Below the pieces are notes generated by a model. That model was not told the DNA's origin. It did not search any database and was given only the letters and a program-made list of their open reading frames with translations. The position numbers and the translations under genes are program-made. Below, one piece after another: positions 35,512-45,173 of a stretch of 64,000 nt of DNA; the stretch's first letter is position 1, and each line of letters begins with the position of its first letter. This stretch comes from Cyclobacterium plantarum (GTDB taxonomy: Bacteria > Bacteroidota > Bacteroidia > Cytophagales > Cyclobacteriaceae): NCBI RefSeq assembly GCF_011290685.1, contig NZ_JAANYN010000006.1, positions 248,001-312,000 of the forward strand, written 5' to 3'.

Positions 35512-36540
35512 ATGAGAAAGAAAGAAAAAATCACCATCCATGACATTGCTTTGGAAGTTGGTGTTACCGCCTCCACGGTTTCCAGAGCCTTGAATAACCA
35601 CCCCAGAATTAGCGCAACAACAAAAAAAATGGTCCTGGATGCCGCAAAGGCCATCAACTACAAACCCAATAGAATTGCCGCTGCCCTTCGCCATGGAAAG
35701 AGTAAACTGATTGGTATTATTGTGCCTACCATTAACAGGAATTTCTTCTCCTCCATTGTTCGCGGAATTGAGGAACATGCCAATGCATTGGATTATAAAG
35801 TCATGATCAGCCAATCCTATGATGACTACAAAAAAGAAGTCGCAACCATCGAGGCCTTGCTGGATGCCAGAGTGGATGGGATAATGGTCTCTTTGGGAAA
35901 AAACACGCATAATTTCAACCATTTTGAATCTGTACTTCAAAAAGGCATCCCCCTGGTTTTTTTTGATCGGACCACGGATAAATTGAATGTAAATCAAGTC
36001 ATCATCAATGATTATCTATCTGCCTATCAGGCCACAAACCATTTGATTGAGCAAGGTTACCGGCATATTGCCCATTTTACCAGCCACATGAAAATCAGGA
36101 TTTATCAGGAAAGATTAAGAGGTTACGAACAAGCACTTTTGGACAATGGTATTAATTTTGATCCAAGATTAGTGGTAGAAAGCAATATGCAATTGGACGG
36201 GGGACAAAAGAGTACCCATCGACTATTAGATAATAATTTGGGGTTTGATGCCATTTTTTCTGCCAGTGATTATGCTATTGTTGGGGCTTTACAGGAATTG
36301 AAACGCATCAATGTGAAAATCCCTCAAGAAGTTGGTTTGGTAGGATTCAGTAATGAGCCTTTTACTGCTTTCACAGAGCCCACTCTCAGCACGGTGGATC
36401 AAAAAGCCATTGATATGGGACAAAGTGCGGCTGCATTGTTTTTCGAAATGGTCAATGCCGACCAGAGAAATAAGCCTAAAGTAAAAAAGGTCCTTGATGC
36501 CAATCTGATCATCAGGGCCTCTTCCAAAAGATTGCAATGA
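35512..36540 (+). CDS. LacI-family transcriptional regulator
   Basis: A 342-residue sugar-responsive DNA-binding protein. The N-terminal helix-turn-helix and hinge (TIHDIALEVGVTASTVSRALN, then NRIAAALRHGKS) span residues 6-60, followed by a periplasmic-binding-type effector domain (IIVPTINRNFFSSIV to RASSKRLQ). Residues of the minor-groove-inserting hinge helix are typical. It is 31 bases upstream of uxaB on the same strand and divergent from the oxidoreductase/hydrolase cluster, so both are likely targets. The effector may be a uronate or its derivative given uxaB; not shown. Confidence 0.94.
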   Translation: MRKKEKITIHDIALEVGVTASTVSRALNNHPRISATTKKMVLDAAKAINYKPNRIAAALRHGKSKLIGIIVPTINRNFFSSIVRGIEEHANALDYKVMISQSYDDYKKEVATIEALLDARVDGIMVSLGKNTHNFNHFESVLQKGIPLVFFDRTTDKLNVNQVIINDYLSAYQATNHLIEQGYRHIAHFTSHMKIRIYQERLRGYEQALLDNGINFDPRLVVESNMQLDGGQKSTHRLLDNNLGFDAIFSASDYAIVGALQELKRINVKIPQEVGLVGFSNEPFTAFTEPTLSTVDQKAIDMGQSAAALFFEMVNADQRNKPKVKKVLDANLIIRASSKRLQ

Positions 36541-36571
36541 TTAAATTTAAACCCTAATTAAATCCTATAAA

Positions 36572-37981
36572 ATGAAACCTTTAAACAGACAAAACACAGG
36601 AAAAACCTCTCCAAGACCCTTGAAAATCGTTCAATTCGGAACTGGTAATTTTTTGAGAGGTTTTGCCGATTGGATGGTACAAGTGCTCAACGATCAGGCT
36701 GAATTTAACGGTGATATACAAATGGTGCAGGTGCACAGCAGAAAACCTGCCAGGATAATCAATGAACAGGAAGGTCTTTATCATGTGATCGTCAGGGGTT
36801 TTCAAAAAGGTGAAACCGTGGAAGAAAATCAGCTCATCGATTGTGTAAGAGGGGCCATTAATCCATACATCGATTACAAAGGGTTTTTGGAATTGGCCAA
36901 TTCTCCTGAACTTGCCTTTATCTTTTCCAATACCACGGAGGCAGGAATTTATTTTGAAGAGAAGGACAGGGATTGGACCATTACGCCGGAATCCTTTCCG
37001 GGTAAATTAACCGCATTGCTCTTCCAGCGGTTCAGGCACTTTGAAGGTGATCCGGACAAGGGACTGCTTATCCTGCCTTGTGAATTGATAGCGGACAACG
37101 GCCAGAAACTTAAAGAAAATGTCCTTAGGTATGTGGATCTATGGAACCTTCCCGGCACTTTTGAAGACTGGCTGGTCAAATACAATACTTTCTGCAATAC
37201 GCTTGTAGACAGAATCGTACCCGGATTCCCAATTGACGCCGCTGAAAAAATACAAGAAAATCTGGGGTACAGGGATGATCAAATGGTGATGGCAGAGCCA
37301 TTTCACTTTTGGGCCATAGACGGGCCGGATGAGCTGAAAGAGAAATTTCCGGCAGACAAGCAGGGGCTTAACGTAAAATTCGTTGCTGATCTCACTCCTT
37401 TCAGAACCCGCAAAGTCCGGATTTTGAATGGGGCCCATACCAGCTTGGTTCCCGTTGCCTACCTAAAAGGAATAAGGTTGGTAAAAGAGGCCATGGATGA
37501 TTCGGGTACAAGTGATTTTATCGAGCAAACCATTTTTAAAGAAATCATCCCTTCCATGGATTTGCCGGAAGATATCCTGAAACCTTTTGCCGAAGCGGTC
37601 CTGGACCGTTTCAGAAATCCATTTATCAAACATAAATTAAGTGATATTGCGCTAAACTCCATTTCCAAATGGAAAGTAAGGGTACTCCCATCACTACTGG
37701 ATTTTATCAGAAAAGAAAACCGGTTGCCACAGCATCTTTGCGAAGCCTTTGCGGCCTTGATTGTTTTTTACAGGGGGCATTATAAGGGAGAAAAGATACC
37801 TTTAAAGGACAAAGAGGAAATACTGCATTATTTCGACCAAATTTGGAAGATCAAATCAAGCGAAGAGGTAGTAGCTGGTGTACTGTCAAAAATTGAATTT
37901 TGGGACCAGGACCTCAATCTTATCCCAGGCCTGAGTCAAGCCTTGATCCGGGAAGTGGATTTACTATTGGAAAAAGAATAA
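36572..37981 (+). CDS. uxaB: tagaturonate reductase
   Basis: A 469-residue polyol-specific long-chain dehydrogenase (mannitol dehydrogenase family). The N-terminal NAD site IVQFGTGNFLRGFADWMVQ is characteristic of UxaB (D-altronate:NAD 3-oxidoreductase), and the catalytic KxxxxNxxH signature is seen as KVRILNGAH, followed by TSLVPVAYL. The enzyme interconverts D-tagaturonate and D-altronate in galacturonate catabolism. UxaA and UxaC are not in the window. Probably co-transcribed with the LacI gene 31 bases upstream; ends at a strong bidirectional terminator. Confidence 0.88.
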   Translation: MKPLNRQNTGKTSPRPLKIVQFGTGNFLRGFADWMVQVLNDQAEFNGDIQMVQVHSRKPARIINEQEGLYHVIVRGFQKGETVEENQLIDCVRGAINPYIDYKGFLELANSPELAFIFSNTTEAGIYFEEKDRDWTITPESFPGKLTALLFQRFRHFEGDPDKGLLILPCELIADNGQKLKENVLRYVDLWNLPGTFEDWLVKYNTFCNTLVDRIVPGFPIDAAEKIQENLGYRDDQMVMAEPFHFWAIDGPDELKEKFPADKQGLNVKFVADLTPFRTRKVRILNGAHTSLVPVAYLKGIRLVKEAMDDSGTSDFIEQTIFKEIIPSMDLPEDILKPFAEAVLDRFRNPFIKHKLSDIALNSISKWKVRVLPSLLDFIRKENRLPQHLCEAFAALIVFYRGHYKGEKIPLKDKEEILHYFDQIWKIKSSEEVVAGVLSKIEFWDQDLNLIPGLSQALIREVDLLLEKE

Positions 37982-37983
37982 AG

Positions 37984-38026
37984 GCAATAAAAAAAGGCTT
38001 TGAGTTTCAAAGCCTTTTTTTATTGC
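37984..38026. terminator. bidirectional terminator with 20-bp perfect arms
   Basis: The 43 bases form a perfect inverted repeat of 20-bp arms around a 3-base loop (38004-38006). The core stem AGGCTTTGA/TCAAAGCCT is flanked by A7 and T7 runs. It separates the convergent ends of uxaB and xylA and is symmetrical for both. Confidence 0.92.
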
Positions 38027-38033
38027 AAGGGTA

Positions 38034-39347
38034 TCAAATATATTGATTAAGAATGTTTTCATACATCTCCTGTTTGCCACTGCTCATTTCGGGCTCGCCT
38101 ATTTCAATGGCATGTTCTCTCAAGGCCTCTAAACTTAGTTTGCCCGTTTCAAAATCCTTGCCTTTCCCACTATCGAAAGAGCTGTACCTTCTTTTTCTAA
38201 GCAGCTGGTAATCGGATTTTTCCATAATGTCATTCGCAATGATCAGACTTCTGGCAAAGGCATCCATACTGCCTACATGTGCATGAAACAAGTCCTCCAG
38301 ATCCGTGGAATTCCTTCGGAGTTTTGCATCAAAATTTACCCCCCCTGTAGTAAATCCCTGACCTTGAAGAAGTACCAGCATGGACTCCGTCAATTCCTGT
38401 AAATTGATGGCAAACTGATCGGTGTCCCAGCCATTTTGGTAATCCCCCCGATTTGCATCAATGCTGCCTAGCAATCCGGCATCCTGTGCCACCTGCAGTT
38501 CGTGTTGGAAAGTGTGCCCCGCCAGAGTGGCGTGATTGACTTCCAGGTTAAGTTTGAAATCCTTGTCCAAACCAAAATGTCTCAAAAAGCCGATTACCGT
38601 AGCTGCATCATAGTCATATTGATGCTTCGTGGGCTCCATAGGTTTAGGTTCAATCAGGAAGGTACCTTTAAACCCCTGTTTCCTTCCATAATCCCTGGCC
38701 ATGCTGAGAAACTGTGCCAAATGCTCCGTTTCCCGTTTCATGTCTGTATTCAACAAAGACATGTATCCTTCTCTTCCTCCCCAGAAAACGTAATTCTCTC
38801 CTCCAAGTGCGATGGTCGCGTCAATGGCATTTTTTACCTGGGTGGCCGCACGGCTTACCACATTGAAATCCGGATTGGTAGCAGCCCCATTCATGTACCT
38901 GGGATGACTGAACACATTGGCCGTACCCCATAATAATTTGATGCCGGTTTCTTTTTGCTTCTGTTTGGCATAATCCACGATAGCTTGCATGTGCTTTTCA
39001 TAGGTAGCCAGGTCTTCTCCTTCATCGATCAGATCCACATCATGAAAACAATAGAATGGGGCTCCAATTTTACCTATAAATTCAAAGGCTGCATCCATTT
39101 TATCCTTTGCCCGTTGTATTGGATCCGGGTTCTTATCCCATTCCCGAACCAATGTACCCGGGCCAAAGGGGTCATTTCCGGTGCCACAGAAGCTATGCCA
39201 GTAAGCAATGGCAAAGCGAAAGTGATCTTTCATGCTTTTTCCACCGATCATTCGGTTTTCGTCATAAAACCTGAATGCCAGGGGATTTTTCGAATCCCTG
39301 CCTTCAAATTTAATTTTGTCGATATTAGGGAAAAATGATTTTGACAT
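38034..39347 (-). CDS. xylA: xylose isomerase
   Basis: A 437-residue metal-dependent TIM barrel that converts D-xylose to D-xylulose. Class II features: [16 protein letters not shown] with metal-binding acidic residue, [34 protein letters not shown], and [16 protein letters not shown] near the C-terminus. Length and N-terminus ([14 protein letters not shown]) match the long bacterial form. Third gene of the xylose operon, 43 bases after xylB. Confidence 0.97.
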   Translation of the reverse strand: MSKSFFPNIDKIKFEGRDSKNPLAFRFYDENRMIGGKSMKDHFRFAIAYWHSFCGTGNDPFGPGTLVREWDKNPDPIQRAKDKMDAAFEFIGKIGAPFYCFHDVDLIDEGEDLATYEKHMQAIVDYAKQKQKETGIKLLWGTANVFSHPRYMNGAATNPDFNVVSRAATQVKNAIDATIALGGENYVFWGGREGYMSLLNTDMKRETEHLAQFLSMARDYGRKQGFKGTFLIEPKPMEPTKHQYDYDAATVIGFLRHFGLDKDFKLNLEVNHATLAGHTFQHELQVAQDAGLLGSIDANRGDYQNGWDTDQFAINLQELTESMLVLLQGQGFTTGGVNFDAKLRRNSTDLEDLFHAHVGSMDAFARSLIIANDIMEKSDYQLLRKRRYSSFDSGKGKDFETGKLSLEALREHAIEIGEPEMSSGKQEMYENILNQYI

Positions 39348-39390
39348 GTTGTTCTGTTATTTAGGTATTTAAATTAATTTTTGGTTTCCT

Positions 39391-40881
39391 TCATTTTACT
39401 TTCAGCAGGCTATGCTCCCAGGTCCCGTACACCGCCTTGTATGCCTCCTGCTTTTGTTTTTCAGGCTCTAGTACCTGAATTTTTTCAAGCCCCTGGAAAG
39501 CCTCTCTTGCTCCGGCATAAATTCCCAGACCTACTCCTGCGCCCCTGGCAGCACCCTGGGCCCCATCTGTATCATACAATTCCAGAGCAACATCATTCAT
39601 ATTGACAAAGGCCTCCCTAAACAAGGGACTTAAAAACATATTGGCTTTGCCTGCTTTTACAATCTTAAGGTTAAGCCCCATCTGCTTCATGATATTAAAA
39701 CCATAGGTAAGGGCAGAAACGATCCCTTCCTGTCCGGCTCTGAGCACATGCCTTTTGTCGTGTTTGAGTAAATTTAATCCAGACAAATGGGCTCCCACCT
39801 GTTTGTTTTCCATGATTCTTTCGGCACCATTGCCAAAAGGTATAAAACTCAGCCCCTCAGATCCAAGCGGAACTTCGGCTGCCCATTGATTCATTTGTTC
39901 ATAATCCATGATTTGCGGACCCAAGAGCTTCTTAAGCCAACTGTTCAGTATGCCTGTACCATTGACACAAAGTAACACTCCATACCGGGGATCTGCTATT
40001 GTATGGTTAACATGGACAAAAGTATTGACTCTGGATTTGGGATCATATACCGGTTTGGTACTGACCCCATATACTGTACCGGAGGTTCCTGCTGTGGTAG
40101 CCAGCTCCCCTTCGTCCAAAACATTTAACGAAAAGGCGTTATTGGGTTGATCCCCGGAACGATATGTCACGGGAATACCGGACTCCAATCCCAATTCCTT
40201 TGCAATTTCAGGCAATATACCTCCCTGATGTCCAAAAGAAGGTACGGCCTGCGGCAAAATGGATGCATCCAGCCCATAGTATTCCAGAAGTTTATCTGCC
40301 AATCCGTTTTTCTGGAAATCCCAAAAAACTCCTTCGGAAAGCCCCGTTTCAGAGGTAAGTATTTCACCGGTCAGCTTCATTGCGATAAAATCACCGGGAA
40401 GCATGATTTTATGGATTTTATCAAACTTATCCGGTTCGTTTTCTTTCACCCATTTAAGCTTGGATGCGGTAAAGTTACCGGGTGAGTTCAGCAGGTTTTC
40501 CAAACAATAGGCACTTCCTAAAGCCTCAAATGCTTTGTTGCCAATTTCTACCGCTCGGCTATCACACCAGATGATGGCCGGTCTGATTACGGATAATTTT
40601 TCATCCACAAGTACCAGTCCATGCATCTGGTAAGAAATTCCGATGGCCTTGACTTCTCCGGCTTTGACACCTCCCTTTTTGATTACCTCTTTTGTGGTGG
40701 CTATGATGTATTGCCACCAGGTTTCCGGATCCTGTTCTGCCCAATCCGGTTGAGGGGCCTCAATACGCATTTCTTCTTTGGGCAACCCTTCTGAAGCTAC
40801 CACCTTTCCGGAATCAGCATCCAGCAAAGTAGTTTTCACAGAAGAACTTCCCACATCATATCCAATCAGTAGTTGTCTCAT
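39391..40881 (-). CDS. xylB: xylulokinase
   Basis: A 496-residue FGGY carbohydrate kinase that phosphorylates D-xylulose to xylulose-5-phosphate. N-terminal ATPase phosphate-1 motif GYDVGSSSVKTTLLD, conserved ISYQMHGLVLVD, IIWCDSRAVE (substrate-binding) and SGDQPNNAF, with C-terminal domain motifs TAGTSGTVYG and GAQGAARGAG. Second gene of the operon between the symporter (19 bases) and xylA (43 bases). Confidence 0.95.
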   Translation of the reverse strand: MRQLLIGYDVGSSSVKTTLLDADSGKVVASEGLPKEEMRIEAPQPDWAEQDPETWWQYIIATTKEVIKKGGVKAGEVKAIGISYQMHGLVLVDEKLSVIRPAIIWCDSRAVEIGNKAFEALGSAYCLENLLNSPGNFTASKLKWVKENEPDKFDKIHKIMLPGDFIAMKLTGEILTSETGLSEGVFWDFQKNGLADKLLEYYGLDASILPQAVPSFGHQGGILPEIAKELGLESGIPVTYRSGDQPNNAFSLNVLDEGELATTAGTSGTVYGVSTKPVYDPKSRVNTFVHVNHTIADPRYGVLLCVNGTGILNSWLKKLLGPQIMDYEQMNQWAAEVPLGSEGLSFIPFGNGAERIMENKQVGAHLSGLNLLKHDKRHVLRAGQEGIVSALTYGFNIMKQMGLNLKIVKAGKANMFLSPLFREAFVNMNDVALELYDTDGAQGAARGAGVGLGIYAGAREAFQGLEKIQVLEPEKQKQEAYKAVYGTWEHSLLKVK

Positions 40882-40900
40882 GCTTTCTTAAATAAATATT

Positions 40901-42544
40901 TTACCAGAACACGATATAAAGGGCGGCAATGATCCCGGAAATCAGGATAGCTCCTATTTTGAATTTGGTACTGGTAACAAAAAGATCTTTTGTAATTTCA
41001 ATTCCTTTGGGATGGTCTTTGCCTTTTCCATCCAGCAAACTGATAACAATGATCAATGCCGAAAGGATCAGAAAAACAACTCCCATACGATCAATAAATG
41101 GAAGGTCTGGTGTCAAAAATTTAAAGGCTGTGGACAAAGGAATGGTCAGGGCAGCAGCGGTGAGGGCAGCGTTGGAAGTAGTTTTCTTCCAGAAGAAGCC
41201 AAAAATAAATATGGCAAAAACACCCGGAGACACGAAACCTGTATATTCCTGAATATACTGAAATGCCTGATCCAACTCGCTCAAGGCTGGTGCCACTATA
41301 GCAGCTATAATAAATGCAATGATAGCCGTCAATCTACCTACCCTTACTTGTTTATTTTCCGATGCATTTTGGTCGAAGAAAGTTTTGTAAATATCCAGGG
41401 TAAATATGGTGGAAGTGCTATTGGCCATGGATGCCAGGGAGGAAACAATGGCAGCGGTTAAAGCGGCAAATGCCAGGCCTTTTAAGCCAGATGGCAATAA
41501 CTGAAGCAAGGTAGGATAAGCCCGGTCTGACTTGATGATGCCCGTTTCCGGATCCGTCATGGATGAAATAAAAGAGGTGTCCACCCCTTGATTGACAATC
41601 ACAAAGGCAGCAATGCCCGGAATCACCACAATCAAAGGCATGACCAGCTTAAGGAAGCCAGCGAAAACCATTCCTTTTTGGGCTTCATTTAAGGATTTGG
41701 CCGCCAATGCCCTTTGGGTTATATACTGGTTAAAGCCCCAATAATTCAAGTTGATTACCCACATCCCCCCTATCAACACACTGATACCAGGCAAATCAAG
41801 GTAAGCGTCCCTTTGACCACCATCACCATCGGGGATCATCATCTCTCCCTGATTGATAATCATGTTGAAATGGGAAGGGGCTTCTTTCAACAAAGAGGTA
41901 AAACCCGCAATAACATCCCCTGAACCTACAATGGACAAGGCCAGGTAGGTAGTGGCAAGGCCACCCAGGACAAGGAAGAAAACCTGAACTACATCCGTCC
42001 AGGCCACAGCTTTCAACCCACCATATATAGAATACAACATGGCAAAAAGTGCCAAACCGGCAATGCCATAGGTCAGGGGGACACCCAGGATGGTTTCCAA
42101 ACTCAAGGCTCCCAAATAAAGTACAGAGGTTAGGTTTACAAATACATAGACCAATAACCAGAATACCGCCATTACCGTCCTCACCCTGCTATCATACCTT
42201 TTCAACAAGAATTGGGGCATGGTGCTGATTCCTTCTTTCAGGTACACCGGTAGGAAAAAAATGGCCACAATGATCAGTGTGGCCGCTGCCATCCATTCAT
42301 AGGTCGAGATGGCAAGTCCCAGAGCAAAACCGGATCCTGACATGCCGATAAATTGCTCGGCGGATATATTGGAGGCAATCAGCGAAGCACCCACCGCCCA
42401 CCAGGGCAAAGCTTTACTCGCCAGAAAATAATCATTGGAATCCTTGATATGTCCCTTCTTTTCCCTGGAGACCAGGTATCCCATCATGAGGATTAAAATA
42501 CAGTAACCTACAAAGATGATAAGGTCTAAAGTGGTGAAATTCAT
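40901..42544 (-). CDS. sodium:solute symporter (SSS family), probably for xylose
   Basis: A 547-residue polytopic transporter of the SGLT-like SSS family, with about 14 membrane helices. Family motifs include the early helix segment SLIASNISAEQFIGMSGSGFA, GLKAVAWTDVVQVFFL and AFAALTAAIVSSLASMANSTSTIFTLDIYK, the Na+-site region. It would bring xylose or a xyloside through the inner membrane with sodium. First gene of the xylose operon (then xylB, xylA); the 266-base region to the divergent transglutaminase-like gene should hold its promoter, but no clear box was found. Substrate assigned from context. Confidence 0.9.
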   Translation of the reverse strand: MNFTTLDLIIFVGYCILILMMGYLVSREKKGHIKDSNDYFLASKALPWWAVGASLIASNISAEQFIGMSGSGFALGLAISTYEWMAAATLIIVAIFFLPVYLKEGISTMPQFLLKRYDSRVRTVMAVFWLLVYVFVNLTSVLYLGALSLETILGVPLTYGIAGLALFAMLYSIYGGLKAVAWTDVVQVFFLVLGGLATTYLALSIVGSGDVIAGFTSLLKEAPSHFNMIINQGEMMIPDGDGGQRDAYLDLPGISVLIGGMWVINLNYWGFNQYITQRALAAKSLNEAQKGMVFAGFLKLVMPLIVVIPGIAAFVIVNQGVDTSFISSMTDPETGIIKSDRAYPTLLQLLPSGLKGLAFAALTAAIVSSLASMANSTSTIFTLDIYKTFFDQNASENKQVRVGRLTAIIAFIIAAIVAPALSELDQAFQYIQEYTGFVSPGVFAIFIFGFFWKKTTSNAALTAAALTIPLSTAFKFLTPDLPFIDRMGVVFLILSALIIVISLLDGKGKDHPKGIEITKDLFVTSTKFKIGAILISGIIAALYIVFW

Positions 42545-42810
42545 GAATGTTTGGATTAATGGGTTCGGTCTTAAGTCAATTCACTTGGTTTTACTATTAA
42601 AAACAAAGATGCAATATAGTCAAATAAGGTTTTTATAAAATAAAATTAAATAGATTTCATCATTCAGGATTCCGAACCTTGTTGATGAATCCCAGGAGCA
42701 AGATAAATCCGGGCTTGTCAGAACTTTGTCTTCCATATTCGATGGAACCTCCTTGTTCCTACACAGATATATTTTATCTTTGAAAAAATCAACCCTGAGC
42801 CCGATTATAA

Positions 42811-44202
42811 ATGAAAATCAATCCATACCACTACCGGATAATAAATACCGCTTGCCTTTTCAGTCAAAAGCTACTGATTTTAGGATTAATCTTGTTTTAT
42901 GGCTGCCAGCCCAATGAAAAAAAGGAAAATGCTCAACAGGAAAATAAGGTAGTTTCCCGCCCAAAAGTTGATATAGCTGATATTGAAAAGGGTATCAAGG
43001 CATACATAGATTCCAAAACGGAAGAAAACGATGGCTTTTTCATCGTAAAAGACGGGGATAAATTGTTACGGTTGAAGCTGGTCCGGGTACATACTGAGTA
43101 CCTTTCAAATCTCGGCCCTAAAAGCCATTTTGCCTGTGTTGACCTGGCAGATGCAAATGGAGATGTCTATGACGTGGATTTTTTTATGGAGGGGGACCCC
43201 GGAGCCATGGATGTAACAGCAACATCGGTGCACAAACTCAATGGGAAACCATTTTACAGCTGGAAACAAAAAGAAGACAAAACCTGGTACAAATTACCCA
43301 TAGAAGAAGCTACCAATGAATTGTTAGGGGTAATTGAAGGAGAGGATCAATTTGTTTTTAATTATCAAGCTACCCTTCCAATCTTGGAAGAAGCTGCTGA
43401 GATGTGGATTCCGATCGCTTTAAGTGATGCTTTTCAACAGGTGGAATTGGTAACCACGGACATTCCGGGAATTCACCGGATGATTGAGGACAAAGTCAAC
43501 CTTAACCAGATCCTATACATGAAGTTGGGCCCGGAACACAGTGGACAAAAGGTAAGATTGGTTTATAAAGTAAACCGGAAGGAAAAGGGTCCTTACACTG
43601 CTCAGGAAGAAGTAGCCGACAGGTACCTGGCATCCAATCGCCTGATGCCTGTAGATAGAAGGTTCCGCGAAATAGCCATGGAAGCCATCGGAGAAAAAAA
43701 CAAAGACAGCCAACTCATGCAGGCCAGGGCCATTTACGATTACATCATTGACAATATGCGGTACGCCAAATCAGGAGAATATGGTAAAGGTGATGCAGTT
43801 TATGCCTGTGATGCAAAGACAGGTAATTGCACTGAATTCCATTCCTTGTTCATTTCTCTGGCTAGATCAGTGGGCATACCCGCCCGGTTTTCGATTGGGG
43901 CAGCCATTCCATCGGATAGAAACGAAGGAGGAATAGATGGGTACCATTGCTGGGCAGAATTCTTTGCAGAAGGGAAGTGGTGGCCGGTAGATATCAGTGA
44001 AGGAAATAAATATACCGCTTTGGCCACGTATTACTTTGGACGCCACCCTGCCAATCGCATAGAATTTAGCAGGGGAAGGGATTTAGAGCTAAATCCCGGA
44101 CCAGCCTCAGGCCCAATAAATTTTCTGGCCTACCCTTTATTGGAAATTGATGGAAAATCTGCCGTGGCACAGACTACATTTACTTTTTCCAGAAGTAATT
44201 AA
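42811..44202 (+). CDS. transglutaminase-like domain lipoprotein
   Basis: A 463-residue protein with a hydrophobic signal and lipobox (LILGLILFYGC, Cys near residue 31). A beta-rich N-terminal part (to about 270) is followed by a papain-like transglutaminase fold with an intact catalytic triad: Cys340 (GNCTEFHSLF), His379 (YHCWAEF) and Asp394 (PVDISEG). Bacterial members are often proteases or amidases, not crosslinking enzymes. Start ATG 42811 chosen because it gives the lipoprotein signal; divergent from the xylose symporter. Confidence 0.85.
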   Translation: MKINPYHYRIINTACLFSQKLLILGLILFYGCQPNEKKENAQQENKVVSRPKVDIADIEKGIKAYIDSKTEENDGFFIVKDGDKLLRLKLVRVHTEYLSNLGPKSHFACVDLADANGDVYDVDFFMEGDPGAMDVTATSVHKLNGKPFYSWKQKEDKTWYKLPIEEATNELLGVIEGEDQFVFNYQATLPILEEAAEMWIPIALSDAFQQVELVTTDIPGIHRMIEDKVNLNQILYMKLGPEHSGQKVRLVYKVNRKEKGPYTAQEEVADRYLASNRLMPVDRRFREIAMEAIGEKNKDSQLMQARAIYDYIIDNMRYAKSGEYGKGDAVYACDAKTGNCTEFHSLFISLARSVGIPARFSIGAAIPSDRNEGGIDGYHCWAEFFAEGKWWPVDISEGNKYTALATYYFGRHPANRIEFSRGRDLELNPGPASGPINFLAYPLLEIDGKSAVAQTTFTFSRSN

Positions 44203-44204
44203 GG

Positions 44205-44240
44205 CTCGATAGAAACACCGGAAGGATGCTTCTATCGACC
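44205..44240. terminator. probable bidirectional hairpin after transglutaminase-like gene
   Basis: A 9-bp stem TCGATAGAA (44206-44214) / TTCTATCGA (44230-44238) around a 15-base loop, with only a short T-rich tail (TTATTTT). It lies between the convergent transglutaminase-like and small lipoprotein genes. Confidence 0.6.
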
Positions 44241-44252
44241 TTATTTTAGGAT

Positions 44253-44453
44253 TTATTCGGGATGTTCTCCTCCCCCGTCGGTGGGGTGCTCGTCTTCGCT
44301 ACCTGCTTCAGGGTGTTCTCCTTCCGGATGTTCGGCAGATTCTTCTGTATCGTCCGTCTTTTTGTTGCCACAAGAACTTACAGTAGCAGAAAAGAAGAAC
44401 GCAATCAATACCATCAATACTGCCGTGGATTTTACACTCTTTAATAATTTCAT
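44253..44453 (-). CDS. small His/Glu/Pro-repeat lipoprotein
   Basis: A 66-residue protein with a lipoprotein signal (STAVLMVLIAFFFSATVSSC, Cys28) and a mature part of only 38 residues that is strongly acidic and contains four EHP units (AEHPEGEHPE, DEHPTDG, GEHPE). No known domain. The histidines and acids suggest metal or proton binding at the inner face of the outer membrane, but this is inference. The coding frame is supported by its clean signal and lipobox, ATG at 44453 and its own intergenic spacing on both sides. Confidence 0.72.
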   Translation of the reverse strand: MKLLKSVKSTAVLMVLIAFFFSATVSSCGNKKTDDTEESAEHPEGEHPEAGSEDEHPTDGGGEHPE

Positions 44454-44658
44454 AGTTCTCTCGTTTCGGTTTTAAGTAATTTTAAAGTTAACAATTTTTA
44501 AAAATAAACATATTTGTTCCCTCAATCATTTTAAAAACATGCCATTATTTCCCTCTTTCATAATTTGCTCGCTGAACTAATTGTGTGTACATTAAAGTTA
44601 TAAATGGAATTTTATACAAAAACTTTGCAACAAATATTTTTCACCATAATCTTTAAAC

Positions 44659-45120
44659 ATGGACAAAAAAGCATATAAAAAGAAAGTGATGGAACAAGCC
44701 ATCAAATACCAGGAAGCCATTGTTTCTGATTTTCAAACCCGCATCAGGGAATTGAGGGAAGGGGAGCAACAAGCCCAGGATGACAAATATGAATACGACC
44801 AGCAAGGTCAGGAGGATGAAAGCGCTATTGTGATTAACAGGATTGCGGACGAGTTAAATTTTGTAGTAGCCGAACTGGACTTTTTGAAACAAATGAAAAC
44901 TGCAGGAAACATCTTTGATGAAGTCACCCTGGGAGCCGTGGTCAAAACCGATAAAATGACCTTTTTCCCAAGTGTGAGTATAGAGAACTTTGAAGTAGAA
45001 GGAGAAGCACTTTTTGGTATTTCCAGAGAGGCGCCAATCTATAAAGAAATGAAAGGAAAAAAGAAAGGCGATTCGTTCGGGTTAAATGACCGTACCTATA
45101 AAATCCTGGATGTCTTTTAA
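44659..45120 (+). CDS. Gre-like transcription factor
   Basis: A 153-residue protein with the architecture of GreA/GreB: an N-terminal helical hairpin rich in charged residues (about 1-78, with acidic residues at the predicted tip, QDDKYEYDQQGQEDES) and a C-terminal FKBP-like domain with ISREAPIYKEMKGKKKGDSF, which parallels the SPIGxALLGKKxGD motif of Gre factors. It would bind in the RNA polymerase secondary channel. Divergent in sequence from classical GreA. Single gene; ATG at 44659. Confidence 0.8.
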   Translation: MDKKAYKKKVMEQAIKYQEAIVSDFQTRIRELREGEQQAQDDKYEYDQQGQEDESAIVINRIADELNFVVAELDFLKQMKTAGNIFDEVTLGAVVKTDKMTFFPSVSIENFEVEGEALFGISREAPIYKEMKGKKKGDSFGLNDRTYKILDVF

Positions 45121-45173
45121 CCGATGATAAGAACAGCACCCCTATTCGGATAGTACCCAAGGCATATTCCGCA

